IMG/VR virus record: IMGVR_UViG_3300038678_000258
Location: 1-42,495 of that record
Origin: a virus
Length of the DNA stretch: 42,495 nt
Direction: 5' to 3' (one strand)
Both the position numbers and the translations under genes were made by a program. The stretch's first letter is position 1. Each line of letters starts with the position of its first letter. Below are positions 12,844 through 20,564 of the stretch, piece after piece. The notes under the pieces are model-generated. The model made no database searches, was not told where the DNA came from, and was given only the letters and a program-made list of their open reading frames with translations.

Positions 12844-13524
12844 ATGAACGTTACCTTCGACCCCGCCAAGCACACGTACACGACCGACCAGGGCCGTATT
12901 CTGCCGAGCGTGACCGAGATTCTCGGGGACGTCGGCGCCTACGGGCCGGACGCCGACCGGTACTGGACCGACGAGGCCCGCAATCGCGGCACGGCGGTTC
13001 ACAACTTGTGCGCCGAGTACAATTGCGGCCTACCGCTCGGCATGCTGTGGGAACGCTGTAGCGAAGTGCCCGCGTACGCTGAGCACCCCACGCTACCGCT
13101 CTACCTGGCGGGATGGGTGTCGTTCTGTCTGAAATATGCGGTCAAGTGCCGCCCCGATGGCATCGAGGCTGTGGTGTGGCATGAGGCGCTGGGGTACGCG
13201 GGCACTGCCGATCTGATCACTAGCCATATGTTTGACTGGCATTGCCCCGGGGCGTATCACCAGTGCATCATCGACATCAAGACCGGCCAACGGCACCCCG
13301 CACATCGGCTCCAGACCGAGGCGTACCGTCTCGCTTGGCGATCGGCGCACCCCGGGGAAGTGGCGTTCACCTCTCGCGCATGCGTCTATCTGTCGGCGGA
13401 CGGGACCTACGAGCTGGTCCGTCACACCAAGCACGAAGACACCAGCGCATGGATGTGCGCCTTCGGATGGCGCAACTGGAGATTCAATAACGGCCTACTC
13501 GAAAGGAGGGACGATGAAGCTTGA
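12844..13524 (+). CDS. PD-(D/E)XK family nuclease
   Basis: A 226-aa protein with the core pattern of Cas4/AddB-like PD-(D/E)XK exonucleases. LPSVTEIL lies near residue 20, GTAVHN near 50, GTAD at 120-123, IDIKTG at 143-148 (Asp 144, Lys 146) and QTEAYRLAWR from 157. The Asp-IDIK pair is the metal-binding catalytic core. Such enzymes resect double-strand ends and are often paired with a RecT annealase, which is encoded downstream. The ATG at 12844, three bases after the previous stop, is chosen over an upstream start at 12808. Confidence 0.8.
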   Translation: MNVTFDPAKHTYTTDQGRILPSVTEILGDVGAYGPDADRYWTDEARNRGTAVHNLCAEYNCGLPLGMLWERCSEVPAYAEHPTLPLYLAGWVSFCLKYAVKCRPDGIEAVVWHEALGYAGTADLITSHMFDWHCPGAYHQCIIDIKTGQRHPAHRLQTEAYRLAWRSAHPGEVAFTSRACVYLSADGTYELVRHTKHEDTSAWMCAFGWRNWRFNNGLLERRDDEA

Positions 13525-13714
13525 AGACATCGAGGTCGGGCAAACCGTTGCAATCTATGGGACCGTCGAGGAGACGATCCCGGGGGAGACCAGGGGCGCT
13601 GTGAAATTACGGTTGCCAGCATGCGCCTGGCCCCACACAATCGTGGCCCTGCCTGAAGAGTTACACCCAATCGAAAGGAAAGATGATGGAGAGTCCGATA
13701 CCGCTCGGTCATAG
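13514..13714 (+). CDS. small barrel-like protein, 66 aa
   Basis: A strong AAAGGAGGG precedes the ATG at 13514. The product (MKLEDIEVGQTVAIYGTVEETIPG, then RGAVKLRLPACAW) resembles the MKLSEA and MAIKLEELDVGQ proteins encoded at 16272, 16496 and 23096. It is a compact, beta-rich fold opening with a KL-E-I-VGQ-V-type segment. It overlaps both neighbours slightly. Function unknown. Confidence 0.65.
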   Translation: MKLEDIEVGQTVAIYGTVEETIPGETRGAVKLRLPACAWPHTIVALPEELHPIERKDDGESDTARS

Positions 13715-14552
13715 GCCACCACAACCCGGGGACCCCGAGCTGCCGATGCCGGAGGGTGAGCCCCGCGGCGAATTAGCCGAGTACCGCGCCCGGAATGCGT
13801 CGCCCACCATGGAGCTGGCGACCAAGCCGGAGGTGCTCGAAGACCCGTACAAGGACGCCGCCGCGCTGATCACCGACGAACAGTACGACCTGGCGGACAG
13901 GTACGTCGCCGCCGCCAACGAGATGGTCATCCGCGATGAGCGTGACGACGAGGATGCAGGCAAGCTGGAATTGGATATCCGGAGCCTCGACGACAAGCTC
14001 GACAAGCTCTTTACGCCGCTCAAGAAATTCGCCAACACGCGACACAAGGCGCTCACCACGGCTGAGACCGCAATCCGCAAGAAAAAACTAAACGTCGCGA
14101 TGAGGCTGATCCAGCAAAAACGCGGTGAGCGCGTCCGTCGCATCAAGGCCGCCGAGGCCGCCGAAAATGCTCGGGTACAGCGCGAGCTACAGAAGCGGGA
14201 GGAAGACGCACGACTGGCCCATGCGGTAGACCTGGACGAAAGCGGGCAGCCCGAGGCCGCCCAAGAGGTTCTCGAGCGCCCGGCCCCGCTATCCCAGCCA
14301 GTCATACTCCAAACGGCGGCTCCCAAGCTTTCCGGCACGGCCAGGAGGGCGACCTGGAAGCATCAGACAATCAAACCCGAGTTGCTGCCGCGCAAATACC
14401 TCATGCCGAATGAACCCCTGATTCGGGACACCGTCAAAGGGATCGGTAAGTCCGCCGGCGATCCGCCGGCAGTCGTCAAGGCAATAGCGCAGGAGATGAA
14501 TGGGGCAATCGAGGTGTACGAAGACGTCACCGTGAGAGAACAAAGGAGATAG
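13683..14552 (+). CDS. conserved phage protein of the recombination region, 289 aa
   Basis: The N-terminus is proline-rich. A long helical middle follows (DEDAGKLELDIRSLDDKLDKLFTPLKKF, then AAEAAENARVQRELQKREEDA). The C-terminal domain contains ARRATWKHQTIKPELLPRKYLMPNE and ends IEVYEDVTVREQRR. Phage proteins with this W-K, L-P-R-(E/K)-Y-L, I-Y-E ending commonly sit next to RecT genes, but their activity is not established. Start at 13683 (ATGATG) follows AAAGGAAAG. Confidence 0.75.
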   Translation: MMESPIPLGHRPPQPGDPELPMPEGEPRGELAEYRARNASPTMELATKPEVLEDPYKDAAALITDEQYDLADRYVAAANEMVIRDERDDEDAGKLELDIRSLDDKLDKLFTPLKKFANTRHKALTTAETAIRKKKLNVAMRLIQQKRGERVRRIKAAEAAENARVQRELQKREEDARLAHAVDLDESGQPEAAQEVLERPAPLSQPVILQTAAPKLSGTARRATWKHQTIKPELLPRKYLMPNEPLIRDTVKGIGKSAGDPPAVVKAIAQEMNGAIEVYEDVTVREQRR

Positions 14553-14553
14553 C

Positions 14554-14979
14554 ATGACAGAGAGCGAGATGGCAGAACAGACGACCCCCGACCCCCTCGA
14601 TTTTTGCCGCGACGGGCTCGGGTGGCTGGAACGCACATACCCGATGTGGTTTCGCGCCCCGGGGGGAATAAGGATGCCCAAATGGGTAGAGCTGATGCAC
14701 GATTGGGTGCGCGCCGAAGAAAAGCGCCGAGCCGGGCCGACTGCCGACGTGCCTGGGCCGCCAGCGCGCGGCGGCAACGTCACGTGGCCGGGCAAGCAAG
14801 ATGTTCTTGATTCAATCGCCAGCGAGGTCCGCAAATACCTCAGCGACCATGCAGGGCGGATCAATGCACTGGCCGGAGAGGCTGCCAAAGCCGCGTTCTA
14901 TGACGCTGTCCAGAGCGCAGTAGCGGAGTGGCTGACCGGCGTTTGCCTGGCACATCACTCCCAAACAGAGGAGAGTTGA
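14554..14979 (+). CDS. hypothetical protein, 141 aa
   Basis: AAAGGAGATAGC precedes the ATG. The protein has a tryptophan-rich first half (CRDGLGWLERTYPMWFRAPGG, PKWVELMHDWVRAEE) and a helical second half (LDSIASEVRKYLSDHAGRINALAGE). No family recognised. It lies directly before recT and probably belongs to the recombination functions. Confidence 0.75.
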   Translation: MTESEMAEQTTPDPLDFCRDGLGWLERTYPMWFRAPGGIRMPKWVELMHDWVRAEEKRRAGPTADVPGPPARGGNVTWPGKQDVLDSIASEVRKYLSDHAGRINALAGEAAKAAFYDAVQSAVAEWLTGVCLAHHSQTEES

Positions 14980-14980
14980 T

Positions 14981-15988
14981 ATGGCCAATGGAAGCGCCAT
15001 CGTAACAGCAGTGACACAGATGTTTCGCGACCCCGCCAGGGCACGCGCGGTGACGAGCCTGTTGCCGCCGCATATACCCTACGCCCGGATGGCCCGCTCG
15101 GCTATGGCCGTGTTCGAGCGCAATCCGAAAGCGTGGGAAGGCTGTAACCTGCCATCCATTGCCCATTGCGTGGCGACGTGCGCGCAACTGGGGCTGGAGA
15201 TCGACAGCGTGGCTCAGATGGCCCACTTGATTCCGCGAAAGCTCAAGGCACAGCTCACATGCACGCTGCTCGTGGGCTACCGGGGACTCACCGAGTTGGC
15301 CGCCCGGGCTAGGGTACACATCCGAACACCGCAAGTGGTCCACGAGAACGACGAGTACACGTTGCACCAGGGCACTGCGCCGATGATCCTGCACCGACCG
15401 ACCGCGGCCGCCGACCGCGGTGAAATCATCGCGTTCTACGCCGTGTCCATTGACGATGATGGACATGAGAACTTTGCGTGGCTGTGGAATCACGAGGTCG
15501 AGGCTATCCGCAACAGCGTCTATAAATGGAAGGATGGGCCCTGGGCCAACTACTACGATCAGATGGGCCTGAAGACGGCTATTCGGCGCCTTTGCAAGTA
15601 TGTCCGGGCCCGCGCCGATCGACCCGAACTATCGCGGGCCGTCACGCTCGATGAGCAGGCCGACGCCAACGTGCCCCAGTCGCATACGCCGTTGCTCGAC
15701 CCGCATAGTGGACAGCCGGTCGACACGGATTTTCTGCAATCCCCGACAGCCACGGACCCCGCCGATGCGATGAAGCGGGCGAAGTCGCGGGTAGACGAGG
15801 CCGTCGCCGCAGCCCAGCAGGCCGATCCGCCGACGCCCGCGGAGTCACCGCCCGATGCGGCCGCCGTCCGCGACGAGGCACGTAAGGCGGCGGGGCTCGC
15901 CCCGCTACAGGAGCCCGACAAGCGGAGGCCCGGGGCGACCGAGCCGGCGCCATCGACTGAGCCGCCGGACGAGGGAGGCGAGGCATGA
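14981..15988 (+). CDS. recT: RecT-family single-strand annealing protein
   Basis: A 335-aa protein with the conserved RecT core. The sequence ARMARSAMAVFERNPKAWE is followed by SIAHCVATCAQLGLEID, AHLIPRKLKAQLTCTLLVGYRGLTELA, a middle EIIAFYAVSIDDDG and WANYYDQMGLKTAIRRLCKYV. RecT anneals single strands and pairs with an exonuclease, here probably the PD-(D/E)XK protein. The C-terminal 90 residues are a proline/alanine-rich disordered tail. GAGGAGAG precedes the start. Confidence 0.92.
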   Translation: MANGSAIVTAVTQMFRDPARARAVTSLLPPHIPYARMARSAMAVFERNPKAWEGCNLPSIAHCVATCAQLGLEIDSVAQMAHLIPRKLKAQLTCTLLVGYRGLTELAARARVHIRTPQVVHENDEYTLHQGTAPMILHRPTAAADRGEIIAFYAVSIDDDGHENFAWLWNHEVEAIRNSVYKWKDGPWANYYDQMGLKTAIRRLCKYVRARADRPELSRAVTLDEQADANVPQSHTPLLDPHSGQPVDTDFLQSPTATDPADAMKRAKSRVDEAVAAAQQADPPTPAESPPDAAAVRDEARKAAGLAPLQEPDKRRPGATEPAPSTEPPDEGGEA

Positions 15989-16275
15989 AAGCCGAGGATG
16001 CGCGCAAGGACACAACAGCCCTCCTGCCCGTCACGATCGCCAGCGGACCCGGCCATGACACCGGTATGCCCCGCAACTGTTGGGTGCGGCTGCCCAGGGC
16101 ATTGTTGCTGGTCAGCGCGGTAAATCCTCACGACGTGGAGATTCTCGTCCCCATCGATAGCCTGCTGGCGGCGTTGCCCGCCCCGGCCCCGGCGGACAAA
16201 ACGGACTATGGCTGGTGTCCGCGGTGCGAGCAGCGCCTCGAATGGCGATCCCCCGCGCTCGAGGATTGCGAATGA
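15985..16275 (+). CDS. hypothetical protein with C-terminal CxxC, 96 aa
   Basis: The ATGA overlap with recT fixes the start. The protein begins MKAEDARKDTTALLPVTIASGPG, has a hydrophobic middle (NCWVRLPRALLLVSAVN) and ends with one CPRC pair, half of a zinc ribbon. Unrecognised. It starts a series of short, overlapping genes downstream of recT. Confidence 0.7.
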   Translation: MKAEDARKDTTALLPVTIASGPGHDTGMPRNCWVRLPRALLLVSAVNPHDVEILVPIDSLLAALPAPAPADKTDYGWCPRCEQRLEWRSPALEDCE

Positions 16276-16499
16276 AACTCTCCGAGGCGAAGAGAGGCAC
16301 GCGGGTGATCGTCGACATGGGTTTCGGTCGCGGACCGACTCGCCGAGGCATCATCCGCCGAGTGCACAAGCCTGACGCGATCCATCCGTCCGGCAACATC
16401 GTGGTCTACGTCCCGCACTGGCAGGGCGAACCGTTGCTGGGCAATTTTCGCCCCGACGACGTACAGCCTGTCGATGCACCAGAGGAGGCCCCCGAATGA
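16272..16499 (+). CDS. small barrel-like protein, copy 1 of a tandem duplication, 75 aa
   Basis: The ATG at 16272 overlaps the previous stop (AATGA). The product starts MKLSEAKRGTRVIVDM and shares TRRGIIR, PDAIHPSG and PDDVQPVDAPEE segments with the next gene. It looks like a small beta-rich fold (KOW/SH3-like) with a disordered acidic tail. The last codons (GGAGGCCCCCGAATGA) provide the ribosome-binding site and start of the next gene. Confidence 0.75.
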   Translation: MKLSEAKRGTRVIVDMGFGRGPTRRGIIRRVHKPDAIHPSGNIVVYVPHWQGEPLLGNFRPDDVQPVDAPEEAPE

Positions 16500-16729
16500 A
16501 ACTCTCCGAGGCGCAGATAGACAAGCAGGTGATCGTCCAGATGGCCCGCAGAACGACCCGTCGAGGCATTATCCGCGGAGTGCGATGGCCTGACGCGATC
16601 CACCCGTCAGGCTACATCCACGTCTATGTCGCGCATTGGCTCGGCGAATCGTTTCTGGCCAATTTTCACCCCGACGACGTCGAGCCTGTCGATGCCCCAG
16701 AGGAGGACCCAGAGGAGGCCCCCGAATGA
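16496..16729 (+). CDS. small barrel-like protein, copy 2 of a tandem duplication, 77 aa
   Basis: It is clearly homologous to the 16272 gene. It starts MKLSEAQIDKQVIVQM and has TTRRGIIRGVRWPDAIHPSG, HVYVAHWLGE and FHPDDVEPVDAPEE. The two differ by scattered substitutions and a two-residue gap, so the duplication is not recent. The start cassette GAATGAAACTCTCCGAGGCG is repeated at DNA level. Function unknown. Confidence 0.75.
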   Translation: MKLSEAQIDKQVIVQMARRTTRRGIIRGVRWPDAIHPSGYIHVYVAHWLGESFLANFHPDDVEPVDAPEEDPEEAPE

Positions 16730-16974
16730 GCCCAGAGGAAATCCGGAAACTACAGCCAGGCGAAAGGGTTGCGGTGATCGTGGAGGTCGTGGCAGTCGAT
16801 CCGCCTCACGACTCACAGGCCTACTTGACTTCGTTCGGAGCAGCTTGCCTCGTCCCTGGTACTATCGGCGTCACCGTGGAGGTCCCGGCGGAGTCGCGCT
16901 CCGGCCATCCGTTCCGTATCATGTGCCCGCACACCGCACTAATCCAGCCCCCCCCCCTGGAGGCCCCCGAATGA
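16726..16974 (+). CDS. hypothetical protein, 82 aa
   Basis: The ATG at 16726 overlaps the preceding stop within GGAGGCCCCCGAATGAG. The product (MSPEEIRKLQPGERVAVIVEVVAVDPP) is again a compact, valine-rich beta protein and ends in the same EAPE tail as its neighbours. It may be a divergent third member of the same small-protein family or only share the start and stop cassette. Confidence 0.7.
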   Translation: MSPEEIRKLQPGERVAVIVEVVAVDPPHDSQAYLTSFGAACLVPGTIGVTVEVPAESRSGHPFRIMCPHTALIQPPPLEAPE

Positions 16975-18200
16975 GCCCAGAAGCCGTAGACCCCTGGATT
17001 GCGGTTCGCGTGTGTTTGGCGGACACCGCCAAGGTCGCGCGCATTCGTCGAGCCGTGCCCGCGATCGCCAAGGTCGACGCGGTAGTAGGCGCGCAGGCGG
17101 CGGTCGGGGCCCTCGTTGGTGTTTGGGGCCGGGTCGACAGCGAAATCGACCTGCTGCGCACAGACCTCTGGGAGGGCGCGGACTTAGATCTGGTCGATAG
17201 CATCGCACACCATCAGGGGTTTGGGCAGGCGATGGTTGGGGTCGGTTGGCTCAAAGTCGTCGAAACTGGCCTGCGATTCGTGGGACTCAGGAGATACCAT
17301 CCACAGTCATACAAGAAACGCCAGGACAACCAGCGCCGTCAACAGGCCAAGCGTGACAGGATGCGTGACGGAGACCGTGACGCGGGGCGTGACGAACCCC
17401 GTGACCAAAACCGTGACGTCACGGAACAACAGATACAGTTACAGACTACAGATACAAATACAACAACAACAACAGCAACAAGGGACACTGCTGCTGGTGT
17501 ACACACCTGCTTCGAAGAAAACGAGACGCCAGCAAATCGCAGCGCGCAAGAAGAGCTGGCCAAGGCTGGCTTTGATTCCGACGTTGCCGCTGACCTTGCC
17601 GTCAAGGTCGTCGCGCATGGCCGGCCTGAGGGCACGCTCCAGTACATCCGCGACATGATTCTCAGCTCGGAGCGATTGAACACGCTTGGGCGGCTGACTA
17701 ACCCGCGAGGGTGGCTCAGGACCATGATAGAGGCGGGTGGTGAGCCGACGGCCTCCGTCGTGTCCGACCGGCAGGCCCGATCGCGCCACGACGCCCAGAT
17801 GGACTCCTCGGCCAAACAGGAGGCCGAGTGGATCGAGAGAGAGGCGACGCGATTACAAGGACGACTTGGCGAATTACCGGCAAACGATAAGTCCTGGATC
17901 TTGGATCGCGTGCGGGAAATCGTAAAGCCGATCCGGGTATATGACGCTCGGGCAAAGCGGATCAGTCTACTGACGCTCATCAACAGCCTATCGCCTGAGC
18001 AGCGACTACGCGACCCCTACCTGCAGGACGCCTGCGCCAAGGCTCTTGCGGAGCACGCCAAGGCGAAGCTGTCGTCGGTCGACGAGATGTTCCCGGATCA
18101 TGCGAAGCCGAACGATTCGAAAACCCCAGAGGGTTCGCAACCGCCGCCCGATCAAGCCGAGCTGGAATTAGAACACAAAGGAGAATCAAATGAACCATGA
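16971..18200 (+). CDS. replication initiator candidate (DnaD-like C-terminal region) carrying the origin in its linker
   Basis: A 409-aa protein; the start at 16971 (ATGAGCCCAGAAG) overlaps the previous stop and follows the GGAGG cassette. The N-terminal region (VVGALVGVWGRVDSE, LVDSIAHHQGFGQAMVGVGWLKV) resembles winged-helix domains of phage replication proteins. The linker has six RDxx units (residues 128-151) and a Q/T-rich stretch. The C-terminal region (GTLQYIRDMILSSERLNTLGR, NPRGWLRTMIEAG) resembles primosomal DnaD-type modules. Lambda O has the same plan of DNA-binding domain, origin-encoding linker and interaction domain. No helicase gene was recognised, so a host helicase is presumably recruited. 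Role by analogy. Confidence 0.65.
   Translation: MSPEAVDPWIAVRVCLADTAKVARIRRAVPAIAKVDAVVGAQAAVGALVGVWGRVDSEIDLLRTDLWEGADLDLVDSIAHHQGFGQAMVGVGWLKVVETGLRFVGLRRYHPQSYKKRQDNQRRQQAKRDRMRDGDRDAGRDEPRDQNRDVTEQQIQLQTTDTNTTTTTATRDTAAGVHTCFEENETPANRSAQEELAKAGFDSDVAADLAVKVVAHGRPEGTLQYIRDMILSSERLNTLGRLTNPRGWLRTMIEAGGEPTASVVSDRQARSRHDAQMDSSAKQEAEWIEREATRLQGRLGELPANDKSWILDRVREIVKPIRVYDARAKRISLLTLINSLSPEQRLRDPYLQDACAKALAEHAKAKLSSVDEMFPDHAKPNDSKTPEGSQPPPDQAELELEHKGESNEP
17352..17490. other. candidate replication origin: six CGTGAC iterons at 12-bp spacing plus A-rich stretch
   Basis: CGTGAC starts at 17352, 17364, 17376, 17388, 17400 and 17412, exactly 12 bp apart, and the last copy is followed by its inverse to give CGTGACGTCACG. 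From about 17421 to 17488 the plus strand is A-rich with many ACA/ACAA steps, in a GC-rich genome, and could serve as the unwinding region. All six arginine and aspartate codons are identical (CGT GAC) while other arginines nearby use other codons, which suggests DNA-level selection. Confidence 0.75.
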
Positions 18201-18465
18201 ACGAGCTCCACGCCGGAGGCTGTACGCACGCTGGATCATATGCTTGGACATCGAGCTGGAGCGAGTCTGCACGATCGCGCGCGGTGCAGGCATGGACGTG
18301 TTGCGGGCCTGGAAACCGGACTGGAATTGCTACCACCATATGCTGCTCCGTGGGACCGCCGAACAGATTCGCAGGGTAGAGCGCGAGTACCCGCAAATCA
18401 TGCACAACCGCTGCCCGTCGGGTGGGCAGCAGATCAGGCGAGTCCCGACGAGCCCCGAGGTATAA
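18190..18465 (+). CDS. hypothetical protein, 91 aa, paralogue of the next gene's C-terminus
   Basis: AAAGGAGAATCAA precedes the ATG at 18190. Its core (YARWIICLDIELERVCTIARGAG, then LRAWKPDWNCYHHMLLRGTAEQIRRVE) matches the C-terminal 60 residues of the next gene in pattern: RW....LDLEL...C..AR.AG......KP.W......RGT.EQ. No known family. A compact domain used alone here and fused to a zinc finger in the neighbour. Confidence 0.75.
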   Translation: MNHERAPRRRLYARWIICLDIELERVCTIARGAGMDVLRAWKPDWNCYHHMLLRGTAEQIRRVEREYPQIMHNRCPSGGQQIRRVPTSPEV

Positions 18466-18485
18466 ATCGCTAGGAGCCCGTTGGG

Positions 18486-19076
18486 ATGAGCCCGATGAAC
18501 CCTGACCTCGGCGCCGTCTGCCGGAACGACAGATGTACGAACCCGATCCCTGACAGGCCTCCAGGCAGTCGAGGCCGACCCCCGCAGTATTGTGGTGCTA
18601 CGTGTCGTTTGGACGCCCACCGGCGATATTGCCGAAACTACGTGAGGGACGTCCGGGCAAGCCCCGAGGGGGCGAAATACCTCAACGAACAGGCTCGTCG
18701 CCAGAGGCGCGTCCATCGTGCGAGTTATCGGGAGACGGAGGCTCGGTACCGCGCGCGAAATCGTGTCCAGATACGGACGTACAACACCGCGTACGTACGG
18801 CGCCGCCGAGCGCAGGTCAAGGTGGGACGAGCGCGACGGCACAAATACACGCGATGGGTGCGCGTCCTGGACCTTGAGTTGACGACCGCGTGCAACCGGG
18901 CCCGCCGCGCCGGCCTCGAGGTAATCAGCGGGCTGAAACCCGAATGGTGTGCCTGGGCCCGCATCGTCGTACGAGGCACGCCCGAGCAGATGGCGCGCGC
19001 CGATCAGTCTTTGCGTGGCCGGCGCAAACGACCGAATGACGTGCGCCGTGGACAACCAGTAGGATCACCGATCTGA
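18486..19076 (+). CDS. zinc-finger protein fused to the 18190-type domain, 196 aa
   Basis: TAGGAG lies nine bases before the ATG. Residues 12-41 hold a cysteine cluster (CRNDRC, then YCGATCR) likely to bind zinc. The middle is very arginine-rich (RRQRRVHRASYRETEARYRARNRV) and could bind nucleic acid. The C-terminus is the domain shared with the 18190 protein. The combination suggests a DNA- or RNA-binding factor made by fusion of a finger to a duplicated module. Function unknown. Confidence 0.75.
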   Translation: MSPMNPDLGAVCRNDRCTNPIPDRPPGSRGRPPQYCGATCRLDAHRRYCRNYVRDVRASPEGAKYLNEQARRQRRVHRASYRETEARYRARNRVQIRTYNTAYVRRRRAQVKVGRARRHKYTRWVRVLDLELTTACNRARRAGLEVISGLKPEWCAWARIVVRGTPEQMARADQSLRGRRKRPNDVRRGQPVGSPI

Positions 19077-19087
19077 GAGGAGACGAG

Positions 19088-20362
19088 ATGAACAGCAACA
19101 GCAACGGCAACCCGCCACCCGATGGGCCGACCCCCTGTTCGCCTACGACCGATGGCAGCCGCCCGCTGTCCGAGGCGATGAAGGAATCGGCGAAGGACAT
19201 GGCCCAACAACCGCTCCAGATTATTGAGACTCTGGAGGTGTATCTGAAGCGCCTTGAGGTGGCCAGTGCCAATCCTCTGTGGATGCGAGTCTGGAGCTGC
19301 ATCCGGGTTCTCCGCGAGGCCGTCGAGGGGCCCGAGGGCGCTCGCGTCGCTGACGTGCTGTCGGGGCGCGTGGCGCGATGGTGGTATTGGTGTCCGGATT
19401 GCAGGCGCGGTGGAATCCACACAGTTGAGCCTAAACCGACGCCACGCTGCCTGAACTGCGATCAAACTCTCATTTGGAACTGGTGCCGATTCCCCTTCGA
19501 GGCCGTCGAGGAGCCGGAACGCAATCCCGGCACCGCGTACGACGACCTCCCCCCGATCAATATCACGGGCGGGCTGTCCTCGGAAGAGTACATCCAGCGG
19601 CAGCGCGAGGGGTCACTGTACGACGAGGATGGGAGCATGAATTTAGCGCCCTGCCCAACCCATACGGAGGCCCTCGACGAACTGGACACGCTCCTAGGTG
19701 ACCTGCAATCCAGCGACGGGGACAACCCTAAGTGGCTCGCCATCTGGGGCTGCGCCAACCGCCTCCGCAGGGCCGCCGAAGGGCTGGACGGCGATCGTCT
19801 CACCGACGACGATGCGACGACTGCGAAGGGCTACCAGAGGTACCCCTATTGGTGCCCGCAATGCGGTCGCGTCGAAACCCGCATCTATACGACCGGAGGG
19901 CCGGCTGTATGCCAGACGTGTGGGACCCGTGTGATGTCCCAATTCAAGCCACGGCTGTCCGACGTCACCAACGAGCCCCCCGAAGTGACGATCGCCCGGC
20001 TGCGAGGCCACACGGAGACCAACGCACAGCTCGCGGCCGGCCCGGGGCACTGGAAGTGCGACAGGATGGACTGCCACACGATGGACTGCGGCGGGCCCGC
20101 GGAGGGGGTTATTCGGTGCGCCGTGTGCGGCGGGGACATGACATGGATGCCATCCCCCCAAGGATACCGTCGGGTTCCGGCCGACCCGGAGACCTACGCA
20201 CAGGCCGCGGCTTCGCCGTCCGCAACCGTCGGCCACTGGCGATGCGGCTGCGAGGATTGCAACCATGCCAACCCTCGCCAGTGCGACTTCGGCGGGACTG
20301 GCGATTGCCGCGGGCCCTTCGCGTGGGTACCAGACGCCCCGGGAGAAACCGATGATGGCTAA
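19088..20362 (+). CDS. four-zinc-ribbon protein built from internal duplications, 424 aa
   Basis: After a disordered N-terminus come two copies of a helical module plus ribbon: LWMRVWSCIRVLREAVEG to YWCPDCR and PRCLNCDQ, and again KWLAIWGCANRLRRAAEG to YWCPQCG and AVCQTCG. Two further ribbons follow, GHWKCDRMDC to IRCAVCGGD and GHWRCGCEDC to GDCRG. The repeated order shows duplication within the gene. Such ribbons usually bind nucleic acids or proteins. No catalytic motif seen; unknown role in the early region. Confidence 0.8.
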   Translation: MNSNSNGNPPPDGPTPCSPTTDGSRPLSEAMKESAKDMAQQPLQIIETLEVYLKRLEVASANPLWMRVWSCIRVLREAVEGPEGARVADVLSGRVARWWYWCPDCRRGGIHTVEPKPTPRCLNCDQTLIWNWCRFPFEAVEEPERNPGTAYDDLPPINITGGLSSEEYIQRQREGSLYDEDGSMNLAPCPTHTEALDELDTLLGDLQSSDGDNPKWLAIWGCANRLRRAAEGLDGDRLTDDDATTAKGYQRYPYWCPQCGRVETRIYTTGGPAVCQTCGTRVMSQFKPRLSDVTNEPPEVTIARLRGHTETNAQLAAGPGHWKCDRMDCHTMDCGGPAEGVIRCAVCGGDMTWMPSPQGYRRVPADPETYAQAAASPSATVGHWRCGCEDCNHANPRQCDFGGTGDCRGPFAWVPDAPGETDDG

Positions 20363-20564
20363 GAAACTCGAGCTCCCCATATGCCCGTGGTGCCGGAAGA
20401 CGCCGACAGTCTATTTCAACTGGTTCGCCGACGTCAACCTTCGGTGTGACACTCCATCGTGTCTGGTGTCACCTCGATTGCAACGTTTTTATCGTCGCCA
20501 TTACGACGCCGTGCGAGCCTGGGCTCGCTGGCTCCGACCGCTGGGAGACGCCGATGCCACCTAG
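20352..20564 (+). CDS. small zinc-ribbon protein, 70 aa
   Basis: GGGAG stands before the ATGATG at 20352, which overlaps the end of the four-ribbon gene. The product has CPWC near residue 11 and CDTPSC near residue 33, a CxxC...CxxxxC ribbon, followed by a basic aromatic helix (RLQRFYRRHYDAVRAWARWLR). It probably binds nucleic acid. It overlaps the RusA start by 11 bases. Confidence 0.7.
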   Translation: MMAKKLELPICPWCRKTPTVYFNWFADVNLRCDTPSCLVSPRLQRFYRRHYDAVRAWARWLRPLGDADAT

